In this document: in pieces, positions 22,728 to 34,095 of the stretch | Layout of the letters: each line of letters starts with the position of its first letter | Position numbering within the stretch: position 1 is the stretch's first letter | Source of the DNA: Tenodera sinensis | Taxonomy: Eukaryota; Arthropoda; Insecta; Mantodea; Mantidae | DNA length: 64,000 nucleotides | Direction: 5' to 3' | Assembly (NCBI GenBank): GCA_030765045.1 | Contig: CM060964.1 | Span: 276,849,888-276,913,887 of the forward strand | Made by a program: the position numbers and the translations under genes | The notes under the pieces: model-generated | Database searches by the model: none | Told to the model about the DNA's origin: nothing | Seen by the model: the letters and a program-made list of their open reading frames with translations, nothing else

Positions 22728-24292
22728 CAGAGGCCGACAGAAGTATTCAAATAATATAACATGTAACATTGCACGTACTATAAATACTGTAATATTTATT
22801 TGGCAGCGTTGAATTGTTACACATGTAAACATTAACCTTTTGTGTTTCAGAAACAATATTTAAAATATCTCTTTGCATGTATTTATTACACAATCTGTAC
22901 TGTATTTATTCTATTGTCCCTCTTATTGGAGGACATAAGTATTCGGACATACCCAATCGAACAGAAAGAAAGGTGGTTGGATGTACCCTACACGCCCCTA
23001 TGACATAGCAGTTGTGTTTATGCTGTGCCTTGAGACAGTGTGCTCACAGTTATTCAGCTGATTGTGAACTCACAGGTAATATGGGACGTAAAGATAAGGA
23101 GACAATGCTGGCAGAGAGGAATATCATGATCAATATGTACAAACAAAACAAATCTTTTTCTGAAATTACCAAAACCATTAACAGAAGCAAAACTACAGTG
23201 TTCTGCATAGTTCAACACTTCAAACAGACAAATACTGTTGTAAATAAGCCTAGAAATGGTGCTCCTTCTAAACTCACCACCAGAGACAAGAGGCAAGTAA
23301 TAAAAATGGTGAAGCAGAATCCGAGACTCACTGAATCTGAGATTAGAGGATGTCTTGAGCAATATTCTGACACTGTGGTTCACACCAGAACAGTTGAATG
23401 GGTTTTAAATAGTGCTGAGTACAATGCCCACATTCCTAGGAATAAGGTGAATAAGAAAAAGTGTATAGAATTACTAAACAGTATGTATGTGGTGAAACCA
23501 ACTGAGTTCTGGGATAAGGTTCTCTGGTCGGACGAGAGCAAATTCTGCATATACAAGGGTGATGGACATCTTAAAGTGTGGAGACAGCCAAATACAGAAT
23601 GGGAACCTAAGATCATGGTAGCTACAGTGAAACATGGTGGCAGTAGTGTGATGGTATGGGGCTGTATAGCTTCATCTGGCTTTGGGGAACTGGTGTTCAT
23701 AGATGGGATCATGGACAAATTGGCATACAAGAGGATTCTTGAAAACAATCTTAAAAAGAGTGCAGAGAAGCTGGGATTAGGGCATGATTTACTTCCAGCA
23801 GGACAATGATCCGAAGCATACTGCTGAAATTGTAAGGCTTTGGATCGTGTACAGCACTCCTCACACTTTGAAGACACCGCCCCAATCTCCAGATTTAAAT
23901 TCTATAGAGAACATCTGGAAGGAACTCGAGGAGCGTGTGAGGAAGCATCACATCAGAAGCATGGACCATCTAAAAGAACTTCTTCAAACAGAGTGGAGAA
24001 ATATGGACTCTGCAGTCACTAAACAACACATACAGATAATGCCCAAACGATTATCCGCAGTAATTCAAAGAAAGGGGATGATAACTAAATACTAGTTGTT
24101 CGAATACTTATGTCCAGATGTAAAGTAACTGTTTTATTTCTCCTTGTAGTGTAAATTAGTTTCAGTTGCTATCTATGAGTGTATATGTTTAATGGAAGAC
24201 TCAAGTTGTATTTATGTATGCTTACTCTGCGTAGCTTTAAAATAATATAAGTGATAAATATGTTTATGTTCGAATACTTCTGTCAGCCTCTG
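22728..24292 (+). mobile_element. Tc1-like DNA transposon, nearly intact (1565 bp)
   Basis: Terminal inverted repeats CAGAGGCCGACAGAAGTATT.. (22728) and ..AATACTTCTGTCAGCCTCTG (24292) differ at one base over about 20. TA dinucleotides flank both (22726-22727, 24293-24294). An inner pair, GACATAAGTATTCGGACA near 22931 and TGTTCGAATACTTATGTC near 24097, gives the IR/DR architecture in which transposase binds two sites per end. The transposase lies between. This is one of the youngest elements in the window. Confidence 0.93.
23081..24095 (+). pseudogene. Tc1-like DD34E transposase with one frameshift
   Basis: The likely start is the ATG at 23081 (MGRKDKETMLAERNIM), since the frame upstream has no conserved sequence. 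An N-terminal paired-like helix-turn-helix (NRSKTTVFCIVQHFKQT, then RNGAPSKLTTRDKR with a GRPR-like hook) leads to the catalytic domain. Its three acidic sites are LWSDESKF, FQQDND and LNSIENIW. The last two are separated by 34 residues, as in DD34E Tc1 elements. One frame change near 23785 splits the ORF into 23012-23809 and 23784-24095. Apart from that indel it is open, so activity ended recently. Confidence 0.92.
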
Positions 24293-24450
24293 TACATGAT
24301 ATAGCTGTCAAAGTGGAATATGGTATGAAATACACTGATAAAAAGTAATTTATGCTTGTCTACAATACTTCATCTAAGAAGAGCTCTATACATTTTTGCT
24401 ATGATAGAAGGTGTATCAAACCTACAAAAATATTAAACATAGTTTCTCAC

Positions 24451-24601
24451 CTTTTCTTGAATGATAGAGTCACGTTCAGCTATGTCCTTTTTTAGATCAG
24501 TAATATCCTTTACTAGATTTATAATAGTTTGTTGAAATCTTTGTTGTTCATCTTGTAATTGGTGCACTTGGTGCTTGTATTCCTCTAGAACTTTCTGAGT
24601 A
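24451..24601 (-). CDS. CFAP57: CFAP57 coiled-coil exon
   Basis: This 151-nt exon has acceptor ..TTTATAG|T, where one base completes the split codon. It then has 50 codons ending ..SIIQEK in phase 0 at donor AAG|GTGAGA. The pattern DITDLKKDIAERDSIIQEK matches the CFAP57 family segment where alternating DI..LK.EI.ERDE.IQEK leads into EKRIYDL. A competing acceptor a few bases downstream (..ACTCAG) would put a stop in frame, so the chosen acceptor is well determined. The next intron (24450 down to 19391) carries the Tc1-like transposon, an old Gypsy and an RTE-type LINE. Confidence 0.9.
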
Positions 24602-24706
24602 CTATAAATATCAAGAAGCTTAAAAAGTATTTTAAGATAGTGTTGAATAAATATAAACATACTGAACTACTTGAAGATTAATTTTATCATTCAAATGTTA
24701 TCATTT

Positions 24707-25071
24707 CCTCTGTACCACAGTGGTAGCACACCTGCCTCTGGTGCAGAGAACCTGGATTCGATCCCTGGTACCAGCATGGAGATTTTCCTCTTGCTGGGAG
24801 GTCTGGCACGGGATGCACTTAGCCTCATTAGGTACCCGGAAGGAAGGGGGGGGGGGCAATTGAGGAGCTATTTGATGGAGAAGTAGTGATCCCAGGTTGT
24901 GAAGGCAACATAACTGGCTGGGAGAGCTCGGGGCACTGACCACATCCCACCCTTCAGCACTGCACCCCATTCATGACACCTGAAGGGGCAGGGGCAGGGA
25001 ATGCAGTGGCTGAATGGCAAGCCTTGGCCCTTCATGGGTTGTTGCTCTGGGGGATTTTAGTTTTTTTAGCA
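24707..25071 (+). repeat. tRNA-derived SINE (third type)
   Basis: The tRNA-like head CTGTACCACAGTGGTAGCAC.. has B box GGATTCGATCC and a possible CTG (Gln-like) anticodon loop. A 300-bp body follows, with a G(10) tract and a T-rich end. TTATCATTT at 24698-24706 and 25072-25080 is a 9-bp flanking duplication. ORFs here are spurious. Confidence 0.75.
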
Positions 25072-25084
25072 TTATCATTTAAAA

Positions 25085-25590
25085 ATAAATTATTTTATTT
25101 CCTTCTCCATGAATAAATACATATTAACAATAAAAGATAACCTACAATTAGATTTTTAGCATTTACATAAACTAACTCCCCCATACTGTAACCCTGTGGC
25201 TGTAAGTATGGGATAGAGCAATTGCACTAGCTCATCCCTATCCATGCTAAATTCATTCTTTTGTCCCTTTCTTAGCTTCTTTGGCCATTTATTCAAACCT
25301 TTCCTAAAAGTTATCCTATAATTTTAATTGTCTTTTCTTTTGGATTTGCCAATTTTTCTTTGCTAACACTTAACTATAGCTTAAAAATAAATTAGGGCAG
25401 CACATTTTGGAGATTTTTGTCTCCATTTTCAGTTTGTGTTCGATATGGCAGAGAAGGATGGATATAACAATTTTCAAAATATGCTCTGTAAGCAATTTAT
25501 CTTTAAATAGTAAAGCTAGAAAGATAAAATTAATCTTGAGTTCAATGCATTACAGCATTTCTTTACACTGTTCCAAGAAGAAAAATGTCA
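25085..25590. other. Unassigned AT-rich intron sequence
   Basis: Nothing beyond AT-rich single-copy-looking text. The plus ORF starting at 25407 shows no motif. Confidence 0.4.
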
Positions 25591-25597
25591 GGCTACA

Positions 25598-26437
25598 TGA
25601 GGGGCAGTCAAATGAAAACCAAACACCTTCCATAAACCATATTCTTCACAAAAGTTGGCAATACTGTTACATATCAATACTGTCATTTATGGGAGAGGAG
25701 AAATGCACAGGTTCACATAGCTGTTTATTGGTCTAGAGGTGAGCGTAGTGAAAAATGTGTTTGTCCAGCAATGGAAATGAAGGTAAGCAGAGAAGAGCAG
25801 AGAGGTGTGGTTCATATCCTGGTGGCTGAGGGGAGCTGGAACATGCAAAATTCATCATTGCATTGTGCTGTATGTGGCAAATACTGCATATCCCTGACAA
25901 GTGTTCATGAGTGGCAGAAGAGATTCTGCGAAGGATGCACAGCACTACAAGATGATCCGGCTCCCAGGACAGGTCCAACAGCACATTGTACCTGATGTGA
26001 TTGCACATATTGATGGTCTGATCCAGGAAAACCAACGAATAAGAGGAAGAAATTTGTGTTGAGGTCAGCATTAGCCATGGCTCTGTGCATGTTATTATTA
26101 AAGATCATCTGTACTGATATGAGGAATAAGCGTCAGAGATTTGATTGGGAAACACCATCGCCCTTTGACAGTTCACATTTTTCCCCTTGTAACTTCCACA
26201 TCTTTGGCCATCTGAAGAAAGACACCAGTTGATGTCGGTTTCATTCAGACAGAGAAGTGCAAGAGTGGGGGAGGTTGTGGATCAGTCAGCATCCTACCTC
26301 TTTCTCCAAGACTGGAATTGATTGTCTCATCTCCCAGTGGAGTAAGTGTATTATCACTTATGACAACTAATTTTAAATAAAACAAATTCCATTATCACTT
26401 TGAGGCAGTTGTTTGGTTTTCATTTGACTGTCCCTCA
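25598..26437 (+). mobile_element. Mariner element, internally deleted (840 bp)
   Basis: Terminal inverted repeats TGAGGGGCAGTCAAATGAAA.. and ..TTTCATTTGACTGTCCCTCA flank the element. TA lies at the right, and CA (a changed TA) at the left. The plus strand keeps the transposase N-terminus (about 25780-26120: EQRGVVHILVAEGSW, then SVHEWQKRFCEGCTALQDD). It then jumps to the extreme C-terminus (26140-26340: CNFHIFGHLKKD, GIDCLISQWSKC). The catalytic core is deleted, so the copy is non-autonomous, and the reading frame is also broken. Confidence 0.85.
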
Positions 26438-26808
26438 TACATGCTTATTCTGCAAATGCACTTGACATATGAAGAGTGGAAAAATATAATGGACCAAGTG
26501 ACAAAAATTCCATTTTTTAGTTTTCTCATGTAAAGTGGGCTATGGAACAATCCCAATATCTATATAATGTGCCATGTAACACAATAACTAGAAGTTGTTC
26601 AAATATGTCCCATAAGATGGTGCTCGTGCTAAGCTATTTTATATTTTTCCTGAAAAATCCTACGTTTTCTCCAGACTTTAGTTTTGCCACTTGGCCCGTT
26701 ATATTTTTCCAGTCTTCATATCACAATGACCCTTTTAAATCAGGCATTTTACTGGATACAAGTTTATATTGTTTAAAGAAATTTTTATTAAATCTTTGCT
26801 AAATTTAC

Positions 26809-26990
26809 CTTGTGTATTTCTTTTTGAGAAGACCTGTTTCTCCACGCAGTCGCAAACTTGTCTGCCTCTCACTGTATAACTGCTGTTCATATTCAGTTCT
26901 GAGCTTCACGATTTCATGATCTGCATCTTTTTCTATGTGTGCTTTCATCTCTTCATGTTCTAGATCCCTTTTTCGTGCAAGTGATTGTAA
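26809..26990 (-). CDS. CFAP57: CFAP57 coiled-coil exon
   Basis: This 182-nt exon starts in phase 0 after acceptor ..AATTGCAG and ends two bases into a codon at donor AG|GTAAAT. From memory of the family, the stretch IEKDADHEIVKLRTEYEQQL followed by RLRGETGLLKKKY corresponds to the vertebrate CFAP57 segment with an acidic IEED-type motif, a KYE.KL run and RLKGETG. It is fully open and predicted to be coiled coil throughout. The next exon (24451-24601) supplies the missing third base as T, giving Ser at the junction. The following intron is about 2.2 kb and contains a deleted mariner copy and a SINE. Confidence 0.88.
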
Positions 26991-27240
26991 CTGCAATTAT
27001 AGTTTGGTTTGTGTCAGCTTCTACTGTAGTGAAGTTTCTTAATATTGACACTTACTTACTACTTTACTTCTCTGTCTTTTAACCTCTTCAGTTCCTGTGT
27101 CAATTACAATGAATATCAGTTTATTTATCAGTTTGCTGCTAGAAACTTTCAAATTTAGACAATTCTCTTTGTATACTGCACATATTTGCATACTTGCATT
27201 AAATTTATGGATATTAGGATATCTTATACCAATTTTAAAA

Positions 27241-28095
27241 ATCTGATGTGTTGCACTCACATGACTTTCTCTACTCTTGTACTAACCATTCTTACAAACT
27301 CTTATTCCTATATCTTCTTTCCTGATAGTTGAGATACACATTTGTACAAATTATCTTATTGCTTATTTCCTTGTAGGTGCAAGGGGAATGTTAGAATACA
27401 GTAGGCTTTGTGCAATAGTCAAATGTTTGAGATTCTGTTGTCCTTGCACACTTAACATATAAAAAAAATGAACAACGATGATCTATTTCACGAAAAGTTA
27501 TCTGAAACTCACACACATAACAAGGAATATCTCCGAAATGGTTCACCCTACAAGAAAATTTATTGAGACATAAATTGTGTATTTTAGCAAGATCTACATT
27601 TTTTGTATAGTATAATTTGGTCTATCTCTAACGGTTTACCAGTTATGCAAAAGTCGTCCAGAGTAAATACGACTACAGTGGCTATAGCCAGAAAATTCAA
27701 GATATACATTTCATTTATTATTAAAATATCTCAAACATATGACATTTTAATCAAAATCGTTAGAGCCATTTTCAAGAAAATAAAAATTTTCGAAAAAGTT
27801 TCCATGTAAAGGGTAGTTTAGGGTGGGGCTATTTTCTTCAAAATCTTCATGTCGCATCCTTAAAAGACATTAAACTTAAATACCAACTTTGGTTTTTAAC
27901 CGGCATTTCATTTTTTAGTTATGCTGTCCACAGACTGACAGACTGACACACAGACTGACAGACACACACACGGACCTTTTTCTAAAAATGCTTTTTTTGG
28001 ATTCAGGGGGCCTCAAAACATGTATTTCTGGTGAAATCTCAACATCAAATTTTTGGGTGGAATACAATACTTCCCCTACTTACCAGTAGAGAAAG
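27241..28095 (+). repeat. Family A repeat (copy 4), full length
   Basis: One of the most complete copies, from ATCTGATGTGTTGCACTCAC to ..CCAGTAGAGAAAGT, with a CAGACTGACAGACACACACA tract near 27940. It is joined directly to copy 5. Confidence 0.88.
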
Positions 28096-28102
28096 TAAAA
28101 AA

Positions 28103-29320
28103 GTCTGATGTGTTGCACTCACAAGATCTTCTCTACTCTTGTACAAACTATTCTTGCAAATGCTTACTCATCTATGTTCTGGTTCATTTTAATTAAGATT
28201 AACATTTGCGGAAATTGCCTTATATTTCCATGTAAGAACAAGGGAAATAAGGGAATACAGCAGGCTATAAGTGATGGTCAAATACTTTAACAGCAGGTTG
28301 CTTTGTGATAGCTTTGAAATTACATTCTGATTGCATGGCCAAGATATTAAAAAAATAATAATATCCTATTTGACAAAAGTACAGCCATGGAAAAAATTAT
28401 TGAGTGCATTAAAAGAGCAGAATATTTCTAAGTTCCACATCATGTTGCAGCATGGTTTACACAAGTGGATATTTTCAACATGCAGCCTGAGTTTATTTAT
28501 GATCTGTTCCATATGTTATTGTCTACTGGACTCACAAATGCACAGTTTGCTACATCGCCCCTTTCTCTATCAGGAACAAATACAAATGTGAGTGGTGATT
28601 CCAGACACAGACTATTTGTGTATCCAACAGATGATAACATATAGAACACAGACTATCAATAAACTCAGCTGCTTGTTGGAAATACTGACTTGTGTAAACC
28701 ATGCTGTAACACAACATGGGACTTACTTGTACAAATATTCTACTCTCCTAATGCATTCATTTTTCCATGGCTGTACATATGAATATGTATTTGAAAATTC
28801 AAATGAATAACAATGAATATCTTGCAAATAGTTAGCTCCACAAAAAGCTTTTATGTGACATAAATTGGTTTGTTTAATGGGGTCTACATTTTTTGGGCAG
28901 TACAATTTCATCTATCTCTTATTGTTTACTAATTATGCAAAAATCATTTACCATGAAGAAGACTTCAGAGGCTGTTCAGAGAAAATTTAAGATATACATT
29001 TCATTTGTCATGAAAATATCTTAAACATATGGTATTTTAACCAAAATCCTTACGAGCCATTTTTCAAAATTTCTAAAAAGTAGTTGGAAGTGGAGGATTT
29101 CATCGAAAATTTTTATGTCCCTCCTCCCCTAACTGCCCCTCTTCTCCCTTTCCCTCTCTGAAACACACAAATACATTCACACACAAAAAGGGGACCCTTT
29201 TCTAAAAATTACTTTTGCATTTAGGGCACCTCAAAAATGTATTTTCAGTGAAATCTTGGTATCAAATTTTGAGTGGAATGCAATACCTTCTTTACCTACT
29301 ATGTACATCGTAGAGAAAGT
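28103..29320 (+). repeat. Family A repeat (copy 5), diverged, in tandem with copy 4
   Basis: Begins GTCTGATGTGTTGCACTCAC eight bases after copy 4 and ends ..GTAGAGAAAGT at 29320. It carries about 350 bp of extra text between 28345 and 28700, so it was itself interrupted. The ORFs in it show no conserved protein. Confidence 0.75.
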
Positions 29321-29324
29321 TATA

Positions 29325-29865
29325 TGTAGTTAGACTGATAAAATGATCATTTTAATTCCATTGCAAAACATATTTCACCACAGTGCTACTCCTAGCCCAT
29401 TTATTCTAGTTGGGGCCCATACTCTTGTTTACCATATACTTAATAGTACCTGTGGCATTATGGGATGCTACTGTTATGCAGTAAGTACGAGAGTGGTTAA
29501 CAGAAGAACTAGCCTCAGGATTGCAGGTGCCAATTAAGCATGCTGCTATACTCTGACAGGGCCTCGTTACTCTTGCAAACACAGGCCTTTGTCAGATAGT
29601 GTGCCTTCTTCCCCTCCTTCTAGAAGGTATAAAAGACAATAGTTTGGCTAGGGAGTTTGCCAGTTGAAATACATCAAAAGACATGTCATTTACTACTTTG
29701 AGACCATGATATCACTCCTACTTGTCATGCTAGCCTTCTGGGTATATGTCTGGAATGCAAATGCTAGTAGGAGGCCATCATCACACTACAAAGGAAAGAT
29801 TGTTAGCACAATGTTGCTTCTGTAGCTATCAACATATGCATACCAGACAGGAAAGAGAGCCTTCA
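29325..29865. other. Unassigned intron sequence
   Basis: No recognisable feature. Confidence 0.35.
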
Positions 29866-30432
29866 AATAAGATAATATGTTTGAGAGGTAGAACTGGAAC
29901 TTAAAAATTCAATGCCACAACTGGGATTTGAACCACAGACCTTCCGCCTACCAGGTGGCTGCCCTAACCATTGAGCTATTGTGACAAACTGCCAGAATGG
30001 CATTAAATTCTCAAACTAGTTCGTATTTCTCCAGATCTACCTCTCAAACTTTGCCCACACACGGCTTGTGTGTTTAAAAACACCAACAGTAAGTGTTACC
30101 ATCTTGGTATAAAAATGGACTGTATCCTTTTTGATTATTTATTCTACATGTTATTTACATAGTACATAGTTACCTCCCTTGGCAACCATCAAAACAGGCT
30201 AGCCAACCTTTTGACCGCAATTCAAATATCAGTCACTGAACATACCGGCCGCCAAGAAATAAGTCTTATTTCTTCATAAACACAATTGTAAGAACAAAAT
30301 ACAATGAATTAATGATAAAACAATTATATCAGTGCATGCATTAAATTATGTCTGTCTCTTGAGGAAGAGGACACAGTTTAACAATAGGTCTCTTAAATAC
30401 CCCAGTTGCTGTGCGAATTGTTGCAACTCGCA

Positions 30433-33400
30433 CTAACCCATCTGCTCCTGGATGCAGTCTGGCTGGGGTAAACTGGTTAAAGCTGTACCAATTAAGAAAT
30501 GACCAGGAGTCAGAACTTTGAGATCATTAGGATCAGATGAGAGAGGAACTAAGGATCTGGAACTCAGACAATCTTCTATCAGACAGGTTAGGGTATGGAA
30601 TTCTTCATAAGTAAGACATGATGCACCCATAACACGTCTAAGGTGGTATTTAAAAGATTTTACACCTGCTTCCCACAGCCCGCCAAAATGTGGTGCTCTG
30701 GGTGGTATGAAGTGCCAAGTTATACCTTCATAATTTGCAAATCTCTGTATTTCTTCCTTAGTCTGCTGAGAGTTAAGGAGCTCTTGTAGTTCCTTCAACT
30801 CCCTTCTTGCACCTTTAAAATTTGTGCCATTGTCACAATAAATATTCTGGCATATGCCACGTCGAGATACAAATCTCTTCAATGCTGCAATAAATGCTTC
30901 TGTAGACAAGTTACTCACAACTTCTAAGTGCACTGCTCTGGCAGTAAAACAAACAAATAAAGATACATAGCACTTTACCTTTGTCGTTGTTCTGCGAGCA
31001 CTAGACTTTATGTAAAATGGCCCTGCATAATCAATGCCACAATTCAAGAATGGTTTAGTTGCTGCCACTCGTGCACGCGGTAGTTGTCCCATTAACTGTT
31101 TTGCTGTTTCTGCCTTTAGCTTATAACATATTATGCAATTATGAATCAAATATCTAACAGTGTTTCTGCCATTTAATATCCAATATCTTTCCCTAAGAGA
31201 AGCCAATAAAAGTTGACAACCTGCATGCAACAATTGTTTGTGTTCATGCTGTATAATCAGGTTTGTTAAATGATGACATGGCAAAATTAGAGGATGTTTT
31301 TGATCATACGTTAGGTTAGAGTGTTCTAACCGTCCACCAACTCGAAGTAATCCTCTACTGTTGAGAAAAGGATTTATAGATCTCAAGCGACTGTTAATAT
31401 TAACTACCTGTTTCATTGCTAGTTGCTGCACTTCTACGCTAAATACTGATTGCTGTGCAATTTGAATGCATTTACTCAATGAATCTTGAATCTCTGTAAG
31501 TGTGAGAGATCCAGTTATTCTTTCTGCCTTTGGTTTAACACAATTCTTACAAAATCTATATACATATGCAACAGTGTATTGCAATCTGGATAGGCTGGAG
31601 AATCGTGTGATTATTCCATTGTCACTAATAGTTGCAACATGACAAGTTGTTTTGAATCTTAACTCTGGAGCTTCCTGAGGGTTTGAAATGGTACCCAGTA
31701 CAGGCCACACCTTTGGTTCTTCATGTAACCAAGTTGGTCCTTCCCACCATAATTTGTCATTTATAAGATTCTCGGGAAACACACCACTTGATATCAAATC
31801 TGCTGGGTTGTGTTGTGAAGGAACATGTCTCCATACTGCATTTTCAGAAATATCTTGAATCTCAGAAACTCTATTAGCTACAAAAGTTTTCCATTGTGTT
31901 GAAGGTGCTGACAACCATGACAATACCACAGTAGAATCTGTCCACAAGTATACATGCTTAAATGATAAGTTCAGTGCTTTTTTTACTTTTTCCAATAGAC
32001 GAGCAAGAAGCAATGCACCACATAATTCTAAACGTGGAAGTGATAATTTCTTTAGTGGTGCAACTCGAGACTTGGCACAAAGAAGTTTTACACATGTAAC
32101 TCCTTTCTTATTTGATGAATGGACATATATGCATCTACCATATGCCTTTTCTGAAGCATTGAAAAAACCATGTAACTCTATATTGCCTACAGAATCATAA
32201 CCAACTACTTTGTGATCTATGCGAATGTTATCAATCAAATGAAGTTGGTTGTGGAGCTTTTTCCAATCTGTAGCCAATTCCTCTGATATGGGTTGGTCCC
32301 ACATTAATCTCTCTTGCCATAACCTCTGTAGAAACATCTTGCATATAATAACAATAGGGCTTATGAGGCCTAAGGAATCAAATATACCAGAAACTATTGA
32401 CAATACTACTCTTTTTGTAAATGCTTGTGCGTAGCAGTTAATTTTAAGACTTCTTGCAATCTGAAACTTGTCCTCAGTAGAATGCCATAGTAGTCCAAGT
32501 GTTTTCACTTCATTTTTGTCAAGCTGTAATGGTAAACTAGTTTCTTTTTGGTCTGGTGTGATGTTAGTTAAAAACTCAGAATAATTGCTGGACCACTTAC
32601 GCAACAAAAATCCACCCTTTGATAACATGGCTACCAATTCCTTCTGAAGTTTTTGTGCCTCATGTAAGGTTGCACATCCTGAAATACAATCATCAACATA
32701 AAAATCATTCAATGCAATTGCAGCAGCCTTTGAAACCTTATGTGCTTCGTCATGAGCCAATTGCTGCAGGCAACGAATAGCTAGAAATGGAGAACAAGCC
32801 ATACCATACGTTACAGTCTTCAGCTGATACTCTTGTATTGGAGCTGTAGGGTCGCTTCTCCACAGTATTCTTTGATATACTTGATCATCTGGATGTAACC
32901 AAATTTGTCTATACATTTTGGCAACTTCAGCAGTAAATGCTACTTCATGTGTCCTAAATCTTAGGATGATAGAACAAATGTCCTGTTGAATAGTAGGACC
33001 AACATACAATAAATCATTCAATGAAATTCCATTCTTGGAAGCTGCAGAACAGTCAAAAACTACTCTTGTCTTCATAGTTGAGCTGTCTGTCTTAAGTACT
33101 GCATGATGAGGCATACAATAACAAAGTGTTGAAGTGGGTCTTGCCACTTGCATGTGACCCAGTGCTTCATATTCTTGTAAAAAGTGCACATAATCTTCCT
33201 TCAATGTTTGGTTCTTGATTATTTTTCTTTCTAACTGATGTAATCTTCTTGTGGCCATCATCATAGACTCATCTAACTTCTTAGGGTCTTCTTTAAATGG
33301 AAGTCGAACCACAAATCTTCCTGACGAATCTCTTGTTGTATTCTGAGGGAAATGAGCCTCGCATGCTTTATCATCCATTGTTTTTGGAGTGTGATTCAAC

Positions 33401-34056
33401 TCCTCAATCTCCCAGAATTTCTGCAATTGGTGCTGTATACTGACTTCAGTCTTAGCGAAACATGATACTACCGGCCGCCGTGGAATATTACAGGATCTTC
33501 CATAGTCTGAATATTTTCTTGCAAGTACCCAACCAAACTCTGTTTCCATTAAAACAGGATGATTATTATCACGATGTAATTTACCTTGACGCTGAATGTA
33601 TGAACAGACTTCTGCTCCCAACAGAATATCTATCTTTCCAGGCTCATGAAATTTAGGATCAGCAAATGAAATATTCCTAGGTAATTTCCAATTACTGAAG
33701 TCAATTTTCTCTGCAGGCAGATTTTCTGTCATCTTGGGTAAAATTAAGCAATCTACTGACATAACAAAGTCAGTTACAAATGATCCAATTTTGATACAAA
33801 TTCCATGTTTGGTTTCTGAAACTGTATTGCCAATTCCTTGAACAGGTTTAGGATCATGATGTCGTCTAAGTCTTAACCTCTGAGCGCAGGCCTCTGATAT
33901 GAAACATGACTGAGAACCAGTATCTAGCAAAGCTCTACACGTCTGCCAAATACCCTTGTCATTTTTAACCTTAATCAATGCTGTAGACAACAAAATGTGT
34001 TTACGAGGTTCAAATTTCAATGCATAGTAGCTATTTACACCATTATCTGTGTGCAA
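30433..34056 (-). CDS. BEL/Pao pol polyprotein (1207 aa, truncated by deletion)
   Basis: One long open frame. The aspartic protease box DTGSQSCFI is at about residue 45. The RT has VVFDCSAASKNGISLNDLLY at about 340 and the catalytic YVDDCISG at about 460. RNase H begins ELHGFFNASEKAYG (about 630), where the usual Asp of FCDAS is Asn. Integrase has an HHCC-type region (HEHKQLLHAG..CIICYK) and catalytic blocks CGIDYAGPFY, YCDNGTNFKG and HFGGLWEAG. The frame ends ..LTSLPQPDC..QMG, but the expected final segment is visible in another frame at 30450-30360 (..LVRVATIRTATG..KLCPLP). An out-of-frame deletion therefore removed the segment between. Confidence 0.95.
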   Translation of the reverse strand: MHTDNGVNSYYALKFEPRKHILLSTALIKVKNDKGIWQTCRALLDTGSQSCFISEACAQRLRLRRHHDPKPVQGIGNTVSETKHGICIKIGSFVTDFVMSVDCLILPKMTENLPAEKIDFSNWKLPRNISFADPKFHEPGKIDILLGAEVCSYIQRQGKLHRDNNHPVLMETEFGWVLARKYSDYGRSCNIPRRPVVSCFAKTEVSIQHQLQKFWEIEELNHTPKTMDDKACEAHFPQNTTRDSSGRFVVRLPFKEDPKKLDESMMMATRRLHQLERKIIKNQTLKEDYVHFLQEYEALGHMQVARPTSTLCYCMPHHAVLKTDSSTMKTRVVFDCSAASKNGISLNDLLYVGPTIQQDICSIILRFRTHEVAFTAEVAKMYRQIWLHPDDQVYQRILWRSDPTAPIQEYQLKTVTYGMACSPFLAIRCLQQLAHDEAHKVSKAAAIALNDFYVDDCISGCATLHEAQKLQKELVAMLSKGGFLLRKWSSNYSEFLTNITPDQKETSLPLQLDKNEVKTLGLLWHSTEDKFQIARSLKINCYAQAFTKRVVLSIVSGIFDSLGLISPIVIICKMFLQRLWQERLMWDQPISEELATDWKKLHNQLHLIDNIRIDHKVVGYDSVGNIELHGFFNASEKAYGRCIYVHSSNKKGVTCVKLLCAKSRVAPLKKLSLPRLELCGALLLARLLEKVKKALNLSFKHVYLWTDSTVVLSWLSAPSTQWKTFVANRVSEIQDISENAVWRHVPSQHNPADLISSGVFPENLINDKLWWEGPTWLHEEPKVWPVLGTISNPQEAPELRFKTTCHVATISDNGIITRFSSLSRLQYTVAYVYRFCKNCVKPKAERITGSLTLTEIQDSLSKCIQIAQQSVFSVEVQQLAMKQVVNINSRLRSINPFLNSRGLLRVGGRLEHSNLTYDQKHPLILPCHHLTNLIIQHEHKQLLHAGCQLLLASLRERYWILNGRNTVRYLIHNCIICYKLKAETAKQLMGQLPRARVAATKPFLNCGIDYAGPFYIKSSARRTTTKVKCYVSLFVCFTARAVHLEVVSNLSTEAFIAALKRFVSRRGICQNIYCDNGTNFKGARRELKELQELLNSQQTKEEIQRFANYEGITWHFIPPRAPHFGGLWEAGVKSFKYHLRRVMGASCLTYEEFHTLTCLIEDCLSSRSLVPLSSDPNDLKVLTPGHFLIGTALTSLPQPDCIQEQMG

Positions 34057-34095
34057 GGGATCATGACTTGAATAACCGTCATTGTTACTGGAACT

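Noticed and set aside
30433..34056. Endogenous retrovirus with an envelope gene
   Set aside because: No env-like ORF follows pol before the 3' LTR, and the RT and integrase blocks are of Pao/BEL retrotransposon type.
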